From a virus: a DNA stretch of 33,773 nt. The stretch is from positions 1-33,773 of IMG/VR virus record IMGVR_UViG_3300032294_000207. One strand, 5' to 3'. The notes under the pieces are model-generated. The model saw nothing but the letters and a program-made list of their open reading frames with translations, searched no databases and was not told where the DNA came from. How positions within the stretch are numbered: the first letter of the stretch is position 1; each line of letters opens with the position of its first letter. Shown piece by piece: positions 21,968 through 29,244 of this stretch. The position numbers and the translations under genes were made by a program.

Positions 21968-24174
21968 TATTTAACCCCTATAATCTTACCATTCGCATCA
22001 CGAACAACTGTCTTAGGTCTAGTCATTTGTTCAACAAGTGCTTGATGTGCCATTTCTTGTTTAGCAGCCAATTCTTGATTGTGTGCATGATTAGCTTGGA
22101 TAAGCTCTGTCACGTTCTGATTAACCGCTTGTAATACACCTTGAATTTCGTCTGTTAGATGTAAGTTACCTTCATGGTCAATATCAACAAGTGGATCAGC
22201 CAACGGATTAGCTTGCATGTATTGTTGTTTGAGTTTTGTCTTAGACTCTAATTCAGCCACAAATATCTTAGTTTCATTTTCTAGTTTAGATTTCCAAGCG
22301 TCAAACTCTAATCTTTGTTTTTCTAGAGCTTGATCTAGCTCTGCTTTATGCTGACGTTCTCTCATGTCATTTTCAGCTTGAGCTTGTTGTTTCTGAGCTT
22401 CTAATTGTATCTCTTGTGCCTTCATTTGTGTTTGATTTTCTAATTCAGCTTGACGTGCTTGTGCTTCCATCTGAATCTTCATCATCTCTGGATCAGGCTT
22501 AGGTTGTTTAGGTTGTTTAGCTTGTTCTTTAATAGCATCTACCACGTTATCAAATTCTCCTTCAACAACTCTACCCACTCTGTAACCTGTAACACCGAAT
22601 TTTAACAGATCCATGAGTAGTGGTGTAGCTTCTGGTGGCATAGCTTGAGCAGCTTGTGTAGCTCTTTCTAAATATGTACCGACAGCACCTAAGAAAGCAA
22701 CACGATCTTCTTTTTCTCTTTGCTCATCTTGGTAAAGCATAGAATCTGTTGCTACTTCTATACGGAATGTACGCATAGGATTGCTTTTAAGCATTTCAAT
22801 CGCTTGTGGGATTAATTGCTGATCGTCTGGGCTTAACTGATTTACGCCACCAATCTTAACCAATGTTTCTGGTTGGAAGTGTTGGCAGATAATCTGTGCT
22901 TTAATCTTAAGAATGTTAGAAGCATAGAAAGCTACACCGTCTTGGTATTCTTTTAAGCGTAAAGATGCAAATTGACTCTTGATTTGAGCTGATGTGGCTG
23001 TTTCTATGATATTAGATTGACCACGAATAATATCAGATATACCAGTAATATCGTAGATTTCTTGCTTAAGCTGTGCCATAGCTTCATAAGCATTTTTAAG
23101 AGCCATAGCGATAGGTGTGATGTCCACAACATCAATAGCACCTCTAAGACCTTGTTTTTCAGAGAACGCAGGCCAGTTCTTAACAGGAATAAGTGTATTG
23201 TTTTCACCCTCTGTAAATAGCCTTTGTAATGTTGGTTCTGATGCGTCATATACACCACGAACTTTTAATGCGTCTATAAGCCCAGAAATGCGTGTAGCGA
23301 GTACATCTAAAGCATTAGCTTGGTCTTGATATAATGTAAAATCTGGAATAGGTACTAATGTTTCGTTAGTGATTGTTGCATAGAGTGGTTTAGGGCATGG
23401 AAAAAATTCTTCTAGCTGTAACGGATCATCTCTTTCATCTAAGATTTCATTGAGTGATTTAGAAATCCACATAACCTTTTTAGTTTCACGATCCCATAGC
23501 TCAATGATAAGACCTTTCTTACCAATGCCATCTGAATCTTTATACTTTTGCTCATCTGGTGATGAGTCTAATGGTACTTTGTTACCTAGTTCTTCACCAA
23601 ATCTGTCTACTAAAGCCTTGCGTGTCATGTAAACTTTACGCCATACTTTGTTTACTTCATCCCATGTTCTTGCTGGCTCATGTCCAAAGTCTTTCCAATG
23701 TACATAGTCTACTGGAGCTGCTTCTGAATCTAAGTATTCTGCTGATTCTTCTGATTCTTCGTTTTGCTCAGATACACCGTAGTCTTGTGACTCAATCTTA
23801 GGCTCATAACGAACCCATGCTGATCCACGACCACCTAAGAATCTGTCATATACAGACGCTTCTAAGCAATGCTTAAGATCACCATAGTGAGTAATCTCAA
23901 AATCCATTGCTCTTTCTAGGATAAGTGATGCGACTCTACCTACTGGATCATTATCTTTAAATCTGCGTGATACATCTGCCTTAGGCATGCGTGAGAATGT
24001 AGCTGATTTCAGCGTGTTTACATTAGCCCATAGCATATTGTATCGTGATTGGGTTGAATTGGTTTGGCGTTCATCCCTGTATCTACGCAATATCTTGTCA
24101 GATCGGTTCATCCATTTGGAGAACTCTTTGTCATACTGCGTGACAGCGTTTAGGTAAAGTTCTACTTTAGTCAT
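21967..24174 (-). CDS. Portal protein, P22 type
   Basis: 735 residues, the size of P22 gp1-like portals. It starts MTKVELYLNAVTQYDKEFSK, then RSDKILRRYRDERQ, followed by WANVNTLKSATFSRMPKADV. The middle has KNAYEAMAQLKQEIYDITGI and SDIIRGQS, the typical portal segment. From about 580 a long Gln/Lys/Glu coiled coil corresponds to the P22 barrel. It forms the DNA channel and docks terminase. It overlaps the fibre gene by one base. Confidence 0.9.
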   Translation of the reverse strand: MTKVELYLNAVTQYDKEFSKWMNRSDKILRRYRDERQTNSTQSRYNMLWANVNTLKSATFSRMPKADVSRRFKDNDPVGRVASLILERAMDFEITHYGDLKHCLEASVYDRFLGGRGSAWVRYEPKIESQDYGVSEQNEESEESAEYLDSEAAPVDYVHWKDFGHEPARTWDEVNKVWRKVYMTRKALVDRFGEELGNKVPLDSSPDEQKYKDSDGIGKKGLIIELWDRETKKVMWISKSLNEILDERDDPLQLEEFFPCPKPLYATITNETLVPIPDFTLYQDQANALDVLATRISGLIDALKVRGVYDASEPTLQRLFTEGENNTLIPVKNWPAFSEKQGLRGAIDVVDITPIAMALKNAYEAMAQLKQEIYDITGISDIIRGQSNIIETATSAQIKSQFASLRLKEYQDGVAFYASNILKIKAQIICQHFQPETLVKIGGVNQLSPDDQQLIPQAIEMLKSNPMRTFRIEVATDSMLYQDEQREKEDRVAFLGAVGTYLERATQAAQAMPPEATPLLMDLLKFGVTGYRVGRVVEGEFDNVVDAIKEQAKQPKQPKPDPEMMKIQMEAQARQAELENQTQMKAQEIQLEAQKQQAQAENDMRERQHKAELDQALEKQRLEFDAWKSKLENETKIFVAELESKTKLKQQYMQANPLADPLVDIDHEGNLHLTDEIQGVLQAVNQNVTELIQANHAHNQELAAKQEMAHQALVEQMTRPKTVVRDANGKIIGVK

Positions 24175-24176
24175 GC

Positions 24177-24452
24177 TTATGCAAATACCACAGTAGCACT
24201 AAGAGTACCGCCTACAACAATGTAGATGCCAGCAGTTGTACCTACGGGCATTGGATACCATGTGCCTGCTGTTACTGAAACTGTGTCAATTACTTTAGCT
24301 GTTGTGGTAGTAGTAGCACTATCATAAACTGTGATTGTGCCTGAAGATGATGATGAAACAAATATGCCTAATAAACTAGCACCAAATGGTGATACGTTAC
24401 CTGTTGCTGATATAAGTTTATAACCACCTACGTTTTGATTTGTGCCTGCCAT
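24177..24452 (-). CDS. Small beta protein between terminase and portal, 91 aa
   Basis: I use ATG 24452 (MAGTNQNVGGYK), which has GGAAGGAT 7 bases upstream, rather than the GTG at 24467. Gly/Thr/Ser-rich beta protein (LGIFVSSSSSGTITVYDSAT, then GIYIVVGGTLSATVVFA). Similar small proteins sit among phage packaging or head genes. Possible head accessory or decoration protein; function unknown. Confidence 0.6.
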   Translation of the reverse strand: MAGTNQNVGGYKLISATGNVSPFGASLLGIFVSSSSSGTITVYDSATTTTTAKVIDTVSVTAGTWYPMPVGTTAGIYIVVGGTLSATVVFA

Positions 24453-24453
24453 T

Positions 24454-25824
24454 TTAAATCCTTCCACCTTGTGTTTTAGGGATCGTATCCCATAATTCGT
24501 TTAATGTTACTTCTGTTTTACCTACATGCAATCCTCTAGGCTTATCGTCTTTCTTCTCAACCTTAGCTTCTTCTTGCCAACATACAGCCAAGTATCTCCA
24601 AGAATCTGAAAAATGAGATGTCCAATCGTGTTTAGGTTTATCTTTGAATATCTTGCGATCCTCATCCCATTCACGTTGATATTGCTTTAGAGCTTCTATA
24701 CCGTCTGCACAGTTTTCTTTATCTATCCATACTCTCGGAAACATAAGTCTTGCAGCTTGTATACCATCCATCATAGATAGATTAGTAGTGATACGCATAT
24801 TCTTCCACTCAAAGTGAGCAGCTAATTGTTCTACAATAGATTTGCCACCAGATGCTAGAGTTTTAGCTTTAGCGTCATGCGGTAAATGATGTAGTCCAAA
24901 CTTATAGGGTTTGGTAAGCACTTGCGCAGCATAGTGAGCTATTTCTTTACCACTTGAAGCATAACAGTCAATGACATGGACTTCACCATGAATGACTTGA
25001 TAGAACCATATAGCTGTATCATCACTATATCCTAGATCCCATACTGTGTGTACAGGAACTTCTTTATCATAAGGAACTCTTGTAATGCGGCCTTCTTGCT
25101 CTGCCATGTATAACTCTCTACCCCATATAGCACCAGGTATAGCAGCGTCAAAATCACATTCCATCTCTTGTCGCCAAGCATCTTCAGTCATCTCGTTTTT
25201 CAGAGAATCATATTCGCTTGGCAGAAGTATATTACTTTCTGATGCTGTGATCTTGAGTGCCAGCCATTCGCTACTGGTAGTAGCCCTGTTATACACTTCC
25301 CAGAATTGGTTGCGACCTTTAGGTGTGCCAATAATAATAGCTTTACCTTGTCTATCGGCTAACGCTGGGCGTATAACATAATTCCATACTGACGGTTTCC
25401 AATCACCATACTCGTCAGCTATGATGCAATCAAAGAACAGACCACGAAGTGTATCTGCATTATCTGCACCAAATAATTGTATTCTTGCACCGTTAGCAAA
25501 GTCTATTCGCATTTCAGACTCGTTAATCGTAGTGCCTTGTATAACTCTTGTGAAGTATTTAAAGTAATCCCATGCAACACTCTTGGCCTGCCTGTAATAT
25601 GGGGCAATATATGCACCACGAAAATCAGTTCTTTGTGTTGTCATAGCATCTCGTATAAGATGATTAACACAAGCTACAGTTTTACCTGCACGTCTATGGG
25701 CTACAACAACTACCCATCTTTTGTTATTACTATGTAATGGCTTGAAAGCCTGTCTTGGTGAATAAGGGATATGAACGACTGTAGGTTCTATCTCTTGTTC
25801 TTCTACAATCTCATTTTCCATCAT
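24454..25824 (-). CDS. Terminase large subunit
   Basis: 456 residues. ATPase: Walker A AHRRAGKT (about 42-49), adenine-binding PYSPRQAF (about 20-27) and Walker B CIIADE (about 133-138). Motif III-like IIIGTPKGRNQFW follows. The nuclease domain starts at VWDLGYSDDTAIWF (Asp263), with HDWTSHFSDSWRYLA near the end. It cuts and translocates DNA into the prohead. It overlaps the small-subunit-like gene by 14 bases. Confidence 0.95.
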   Translation of the reverse strand: MMENEIVEEQEIEPTVVHIPYSPRQAFKPLHSNNKRWVVVVAHRRAGKTVACVNHLIRDAMTTQRTDFRGAYIAPYYRQAKSVAWDYFKYFTRVIQGTTINESEMRIDFANGARIQLFGADNADTLRGLFFDCIIADEYGDWKPSVWNYVIRPALADRQGKAIIIGTPKGRNQFWEVYNRATTSSEWLALKITASESNILLPSEYDSLKNEMTEDAWRQEMECDFDAAIPGAIWGRELYMAEQEGRITRVPYDKEVPVHTVWDLGYSDDTAIWFYQVIHGEVHVIDCYASSGKEIAHYAAQVLTKPYKFGLHHLPHDAKAKTLASGGKSIVEQLAAHFEWKNMRITTNLSMMDGIQAARLMFPRVWIDKENCADGIEALKQYQREWDEDRKIFKDKPKHDWTSHFSDSWRYLAVCWQEEAKVEKKDDKPRGLHVGKTEVTLNELWDTIPKTQGGRI

Positions 25825-26098
25825 CTAACCATTTATACTGAACTTCACCGCTATGCTCAGTCTTTTGGTTTACTTCTGAAGGTATTAGCTTGGAATATAG
25901 TCTGTAAAACTCTGTTTGGTTCTCAGTAGCCCATATAGCCATCTGAGCAGTTCCACCTAAACGATTAAATACAGCTAATACATTATCTTTAACTGTAGCA
26001 TTTACTTTATTAGGCGTGCCTTTTTGTCTGCCGCCAGTCTTTTCTCTAGTAGAATTATCTACTTTAGAAGTTAAATCATTGTTTTCATTCATTTTCAC
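25811..26098 (-). CDS. Probable terminase small subunit-like protein
   Basis: 95 residues with GGRQKGTPNKVNATVKDNVL, then FNRLGGTAQMAIWATENQTE and FYRLYSKLIP. This pattern is commonly seen in the gene directly before a large terminase. The N-terminus is basic and could bind DNA. It lacks the long oligomerisation domain of classic small terminases, so the assignment rests on position and motif. Confidence 0.65.
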   Translation of the reverse strand: MKMNENNDLTSKVDNSTREKTGGRQKGTPNKVNATVKDNVLAVFNRLGGTAQMAIWATENQTEFYRLYSKLIPSEVNQKTEHSGEVQYKWLDDGK

Positions 26099-26131
26099 TC
26101 ATAATTGGGGTAGCCCAATTCCTCGTTATTA

Positions 26132-26311
26132 TTATTTGTATTTTGTAAGTGCTTTGGCCATCTTTTTAGGATCAGATTGGGAGTTTTTAAAGGCTTCCTT
26201 TGTTGGTGCGCCTTCACTTCCAGGTTTACGCATTTGCTCACCTGATCCAGCTTCTATTCTTTTTCTTTTAGCATGGATATTAGCCCATAAACCAGGTTTG
26301 CTGTTTTGCAT
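26132..26311 (-). CDS. Small DUF6321-like protein, 59 aa
   Basis: The sequence KPGLWANIHAKRKRIEAGSG followed by MRKPGSEGAPT matches a small, basic phage family (DUF6321-like) often found near terminase. ATG 26311 was chosen. The end DPKKMAKALTKYK resembles the end of the 53-aa protein at 27013 (DPQKLAKALMRK). Function unknown. Confidence 0.75.
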   Translation of the reverse strand: MQNSKPGLWANIHAKRKRIEAGSGEQMRKPGSEGAPTKEAFKNSQSDPKKMAKALTKYK

Positions 26312-26320
26312 ATGATATCC

Positions 26321-26677
26321 TTACTTTAGGTTTTCTAGCTTGTAAATTGCTGTTAAGAATACAGCTACGATTTCGTCTATCTTGTTTTGTATAGCTGTTT
26401 CGTTCTTGCTAAATACTTTATAGCGATTGTTTTCTATGTATTGTAGTTTGTCAGCGATACAGTATAAAGCTTCTTTGTATGATTTCTTTTCTGTAAGAAT
26501 AGGTATATCTAATAGGCCATGTGCGCCCTGTGTCATTTCTGTGAGATCATCTATCAAGTCTAATAGATCTTCGTAGAAGTTTTGTAGAGCTTTGTGTTGT
26601 GAATAGCTTTTAGTAGATAAGTGGTATCTATGTGCTAATTCTCTAGCTAAGAATAGTGTGGCGATAAATTCATTCAT
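26321..26677 (-). CDS. DUF5856 family protein
   Basis: 118 residues, all helical: FIATLFLARELAHRYHLSTK, then SYSQHKALQNFYEDLLDLID. These match DUF5856, whose members look like ferritin/Dps-type bundles. The function is unknown. Here it lies between small genes at the head of the late operon. Confidence 0.7.
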   Translation of the reverse strand: MNEFIATLFLARELAHRYHLSTKSYSQHKALQNFYEDLLDLIDDLTEMTQGAHGLLDIPILTEKKSYKEALYCIADKLQYIENNRYKVFSKNETAIQNKIDEIVAVFLTAIYKLENLK

Positions 26678-26678
26678 A

Positions 26679-27011
26679 TTAAGATACCTGAGTTGATTGT
26701 AGCATTTGTGATGGTCTTGCTAGTCCTACACCAAATCTGTTTTGACCTTGTGTTTGCTGTATGCCCATAGGGCCTTGTGGTACTTGATTCATGTTTGGTA
26801 TAGGTGGTTGCATGTTAAATGATACGTTTGATTGTGGCATTTGCATGTTACTCATTTGCGGAGTAGGATTGCCGTATTGCTTTGGTGCTAACATCTTTGG
26901 CTGACTGTAGTCTTGAGTGCTTGGCATATTACGCAAAGCGTTACCTAACATTTGATTTTTAGGTTGTTGGTTTTGCATAGTATTAAAATTGTTTTCTGGT
27001 GAGCCGATCAT
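26679..27011 (-). CDS. Low-complexity Gln/Asn/Met/Pro-rich protein, 110 aa
   Basis: Unordered composition (NMQPPIPNMNQVPQGPMGIQ). No domain expected. The start ATG follows two bases after the upstream stop. Function unknown; such disordered proteins near terminase are frequent in this phage type. Confidence 0.6.
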   Translation of the reverse strand: MIGSPENNFNTMQNQQPKNQMLGNALRNMPSTQDYSQPKMLAPKQYGNPTPQMSNMQMPQSNVSFNMQPPIPNMNQVPQGPMGIQQTQGQNRFGVGLARPSQMLQSTQVS

Positions 27012-27012
27012 A

Positions 27013-27174
27013 TTATTTTCTCATTAGAGCCTTAGCTAATTTTTGTGGATCTTTCTTTACGCCTTCTGATGCCATCTTTGCAGCAGTAGCCTGTGGTATG
27101 CCAACCTTTTTAGCTATTGCTGGGTTATGTTCTGCAGCTTTGAAAAGTTTATTTTGTTTGGCTGTGTAAGGCAT
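27013..27174 (-). CDS. Small basic protein, 53 aa
   Basis: MPYTAKQNKLFKAAEHNPAI, then KKVGIPQATAAKMASEGVKK: a short phage family with a helix-turn-helix look, found next to head genes. It overlaps the zinc-ribbon gene by 26 bases. Function unknown. Confidence 0.7.
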   Translation of the reverse strand: MPYTAKQNKLFKAAEHNPAIAKKVGIPQATAAKMASEGVKKDPQKLAKALMRK

Positions 27175-27310
27175 CTTTAGCTTTCTGAAGTAATTTGGGT
27201 ATCTCTTTGTCTATTTTGGTAGTATCACCATCTCTAATACATTCAGGGCAAGTGGGGTAGCCAGTATAGTCATATACCTCGCCACAACTCTCGCATACGC
27301 TTATTTTAAT
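27149..27310 (-). CDS. Zinc ribbon protein with ATT start codon, 53 aa
   Basis: ISVCESCGEVYDYTGYPTCP followed by EC gives two CxxC pairs of a zinc ribbon, with a charged helical tail. The longer ORF from 27394 reads through the strong terminator at 27335-27364 and its ATG lies at the presumed transcription start, so a later start is needed. GGAG (27318-27321) is exactly 7 bases before an in-frame ATT (27310), giving (M)KISVCESC. No ATG, GTG or TTG is available there. It would be the first gene of the late operon after the terminator. Protein real; start uncertain. Confidence 0.6.
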   Translation of the reverse strand: MKISVCESCGEVYDYTGYPTCPECIRDGDTTKIDKEIPKLLQKAKDALHSQTK

Positions 27311-27334
27311 TTTATTGCTCCGAATGATTGAAAT

Positions 27335-27364
27335 AAAAAAAGCCCACGTTTTAAGTGAGCTTTT
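27335..27364 (-). terminator. Rho-independent terminator at the head of the late operon
   Basis: On the minus strand AAAAGCTCAC pairs with GTGGGCTTTT around TTAAAAC, with one T-G wobble, followed by a run of seven T. About 30 bases downstream of the predicted start from TATAAT at 27400-27405. In the lambda arrangement this would be tR', read through only with antiterminator. Confidence 0.85.
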
Positions 27365-27399
27365 ATGGAACATATAGATACAATTATCCCACAACTGCG

Positions 27400-27430
27400 A
27401 TTATATCAAAATTTGACCTACTTGTGTGAA
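27400..27430 (-). promoter_or_regulatory. Candidate late promoter (pR'-like)
   Basis: TATAAT at 27400-27405 and TTCACA at 27425-27430 on the minus strand, with a 19-base spacer, longer than ideal. The start is predicted near 27393. The only downstream genes are the late operon, after the terminator. Confidence 0.6.
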
Positions 27431-27451
27431 TTATTTTGCCTGTAAATATGA

Positions 27452-27491
27452 TTTTCACTCAAAATACTGGCAAATTAGTTTTGAATGAAAA
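27452..27491. repeat. Inverted repeat upstream of the late promoter
   Basis: Arms TTTTCACTCAAAA (27452-27464) and TTTTGAATGAAAA (27479-27491) differ at one position. Each arm lies in a smaller dyad (AGTTTT and AAAACT). It abuts the stop codon of the Q-like gene and lies 22 bases upstream of the -35 element. It could be a binding site for a regulator, or an RNA hairpin ending the early transcript. Confidence 0.5.
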
Positions 27492-27824
27492 CTAGGCATT
27501 TATGCGTCTATCTGCAATAGTGAGTAGGTTATCAAAGGCAAGCTCTAATTTAAACTCATAAGCAAAAGGCTTTCTAGTTTTGAGAAACCTACAATAGACA
27601 GCATCTTGTTGCTCTTTAGGTAAGCTATGGATAATAGCGTCTATAACATGTACATTCTTTAAATCTTGAGCTAATACCATATCCTCAAACGCATCTGCTG
27701 TAGATTCACCGCCTGAACTAAAACCTACTGCGCTTTTAGGGTATCCCAGTTTATGGCTATCATGTGATTTCATATACAATGCCCAGTCCTCACAAATGCA
27801 CAATAATCTATCCGTTGTTAGCAT
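27492..27824 (-). CDS. Q-like late antiterminator (putative)
   Basis: 110 residues. The pattern CEDWALYMKSHDSHKLGYPK, then HVIDAIIHSLPKEQQDAVYC and FKLELAFDNLLTIADRRI resembles phage Q-type antiterminators and DUF1133-like relatives: an N-terminal Trp helix, a GYP-S motif, a central two-helix pair, and a C-terminal HTH-like helix. It is the last gene of the leftward early transcript, immediately before the promoter and terminator of the late operon, exactly where Q lies in lambda. It overlaps the 54-aa gene upstream by 17 bases. Direct family proof would need a profile search. Confidence 0.65.
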   Translation of the reverse strand: MLTTDRLLCICEDWALYMKSHDSHKLGYPKSAVGFSSGGESTADAFEDMVLAQDLKNVHVIDAIIHSLPKEQQDAVYCRFLKTRKPFAYEFKLELAFDNLLTIADRRINA

Positions 27825-27972
27825 TTACCCACCTTCTTCTAAAATGCCACCATTTTTTTCTTAATTTATTCATATCTATATGAAGTCTTTTATGTTTATC
27901 AGAAGTTCTTTTTTTATGCCACCGTTTTAAAATTAAATTTTCATTAATTCTATTAGCTCTATAAACTATCAT
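27808..27972 (-). CDS. Small very basic protein, 54 aa
   Basis: Starts MIVYRANRINENLILKRWHK, and has KLRKKWWHFRRRWVNANNG at the end; rich in Arg, Lys, Trp and His. It overlaps the 39-aa gene by 4 bases (ATGA) and runs 17 bases into the Q-like gene. Likely nucleic-acid binding. No family recognised. Confidence 0.6.
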   Translation of the reverse strand: MIVYRANRINENLILKRWHKKRTSDKHKRLHIDMNKLRKKWWHFRRRWVNANNG

Positions 27973-28088
27973 GATTTAATTTTTTCCTCTACAAGTCTAG
28001 CAAACCTTATCATGCGTTCTACAGTAATTGGTTCGTATCCTGTAGGAAATACTTTTTTGTATATAACAATAATATCTTCTTGTGTCAT
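27969..28088 (-). CDS. Small protein, 39 aa
   Basis: MTQEDIIVIYKKVFPTGYEP, then ITVERMIRFARLVEEKI. Small amphipathic helical protein. Start in an ATGA overlap with the HTH gene. Unknown function; the helical ending may mediate contacts. Confidence 0.6.
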   Translation of the reverse strand: MTQEDIIVIYKKVFPTGYEPITVERMIRFARLVEEKIKS

Positions 28089-28465
28089 GTTCCTATTTTA
28101 ACTCCGTCACCACCAAGTGTTGTATGTCCAAATAATTCGTTTTCTGTATTAAATCTTAAATTATGTTTAGCGTCTTTTTCGTTGTAGATTTTTGATCCTT
28201 TAATTTGATCTTCCGTAAAGTTTACCTTGTGACCAAATATGTCTTGTAGTAAAGGTGGTTTAGGTTTGTAGTAATACGCAACATCATTTACTTTATGTGA
28301 TGAAAGATGTTCTTCGTTTCTAAGCCTAAACATTACCCATTTAATTCTGTTGTAATGTACATCTAATTTCTTAGACATTTCTTGGCAAGTCATTTTATCC
28401 TCACCAATTGCTTCCATTACTGCATCTTTGTATTGATAGTAATATTCTTCTGATTGAAATTTCAA
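28085..28465 (-). CDS. Winged-helix-like DNA-binding protein, 126 aa
   Basis: DKMTCQEMSKKLDVHYNRIK, then WVMFRLRNEEHLSSHKVNDV, reads as a winged helix (helix-turn-helix about 24-50 and a wing with HKVNDVAYYYKPK). The C-terminal part is polar. It may be a transcription regulator of the early region or a replication-associated protein. Four-base overlap with the next gene. Confidence 0.65.
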   Translation of the reverse strand: MKFQSEEYYYQYKDAVMEAIGEDKMTCQEMSKKLDVHYNRIKWVMFRLRNEEHLSSHKVNDVAYYYKPKPPLLQDIFGHKVNFTEDQIKGSKIYNEKDAKHNLRFNTENELFGHTTLGGDGVKIGT

Positions 28466-28809
28466 CTTAAATTCACCACTTTACAATGCCACCTACGTTT
28501 ATCATCCTGAAACCATCCATGAACATGAATCATCATACCGCTTTCACGAACCCTACCTACATTTTCATGGTCTTTTATTTTATTTATGCGACTTGAGATA
28601 TTTGCTGCTGTGGTGGTTTGAATTAATAATATTTGATTAGGTTTAAGTGCTACTAAATCACCGAATCCAAATAAATCTTTTCTAATATTAGCACCTATTA
28701 TAAATCTTTCTGCAATATCTACTAACCAATCTTCATCTCTTAATTTTTTAAGACTCAGTTGAGTCGGACTCGTTGCCAAATTGTTCTCCATTAGGTTTAG
28801 ATATACCAT
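28462..28809 (-). CDS. Putative PD-(D/E)XK nuclease-like protein, 115 aa
   Basis: ANIRKDLFGFGDLVALKPNQ, then ILLIQTTTAANISSRINKIK: the DLFGFGDL-xn-IQTTT pattern is that of small VSR/Holliday-resolvase-like phage proteins. The Asp in GFGDL and the Gln in place of Glu/Asp before the beta strand are the candidate active-site residues, so activity is uncertain. Met7 (28791) is an alternative start. It overlaps the 127-aa gene by 62 bases. Confidence 0.6.
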   Translation of the reverse strand: MVYLNLMENNLATSPTQLSLKKLRDEDWLVDIAERFIIGANIRKDLFGFGDLVALKPNQILLIQTTTAANISSRINKIKDHENVGRVRESGMMIHVHGWFQDDKRRWHCKVVNLS

Positions 28810-29131
28810 CCATAAAACGTTTTTCTACATCACCTGTAGACTTGTTTAGTTCGTATTCATATTCTTTTATCTTTTCATATTGCTCATCTGTAAGTTGTCC
28901 ATCATCAAGTTCGTAATGATCTCCACTATTTCCGTTTTGACCAATTACATCCATGCGTGATTGTTTATTTAATCTTATACAATCATCTTTATGCTCTAAA
29001 CATTCATGATGACCACAAAATCCATTGCATTTAAATTTATTACCAAATATCTTGTCAAAGTTTTCTTCAAACTCTTTGCTATTCATGCGTGATTGTAATA
29101 CGTCACCAGTTATATCATTTTTAGATGCCAT
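28748..29131 (-). CDS. Putative zinc-binding protein, 127 aa
   Basis: MASKNDITGDVLQSRMNSKE, then FEENFDKIFG, a start seen in many phage proteins of unknown function. A Cys/His cluster CNGFCGHHECLEHKDDC may bind zinc. The C-terminus is very acidic (DSTES end). Lies next to the nuclease-like gene. Confidence 0.6.
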   Translation of the reverse strand: MASKNDITGDVLQSRMNSKEFEENFDKIFGNKFKCNGFCGHHECLEHKDDCIRLNKQSRMDVIGQNGNSGDHYELDDGQLTDEQYEKIKEYEYELNKSTGDVEKRFMDGISKPNGEQFGNESDSTES

Positions 29132-29133
29132 GA

Positions 29134-29244
29134 TTATTCCTCGTTACAAACATTAGTTACATAAATGCAAGCTGCTTCAAAAGCTACAAAAACTATTGCA
29201 AAAGGTAAAAAGCATATACCTATAAAACCTACTAAATATTTCAT
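29134..29244 (-). CDS. Small membrane protein, 36 aa
   Basis: MKYLVGFIGICFLPFAIVFV, then AFEAACIYVTNVCNEE: one membrane span, with two Cys at the C-terminal end. It starts in an ATGA overlap with the methyltransferase stop and lies directly upstream of the 127-aa gene. Function unknown. Confidence 0.6.
   Translation of the reverse strand: MKYLVGFIGICFLPFAIVFVAFEAACIYVTNVCNEE

Noticed and set aside
23004-23801. ORFs in other frames of the portal gene
   Set aside because: Unordered hydrophobic or Ser-rich translations opposite or within a well-supported portal gene.
24453-24467. GTG start of the 91-aa protein
   Set aside because: It places the ribosome site GGAAGGAT inside the coding region; ATG 24452 is correctly spaced.
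26016-26315. Plus-strand 99-aa ORF
   Set aside because: It lies opposite the small terminase-like and DUF6321-like genes, which have recognised motifs.
27149-27394. Longer zinc-ribbon protein from ATG 27394
   Set aside because: It would run through the seven-T terminator hairpin and begin at the predicted transcription start with no ribosome site.
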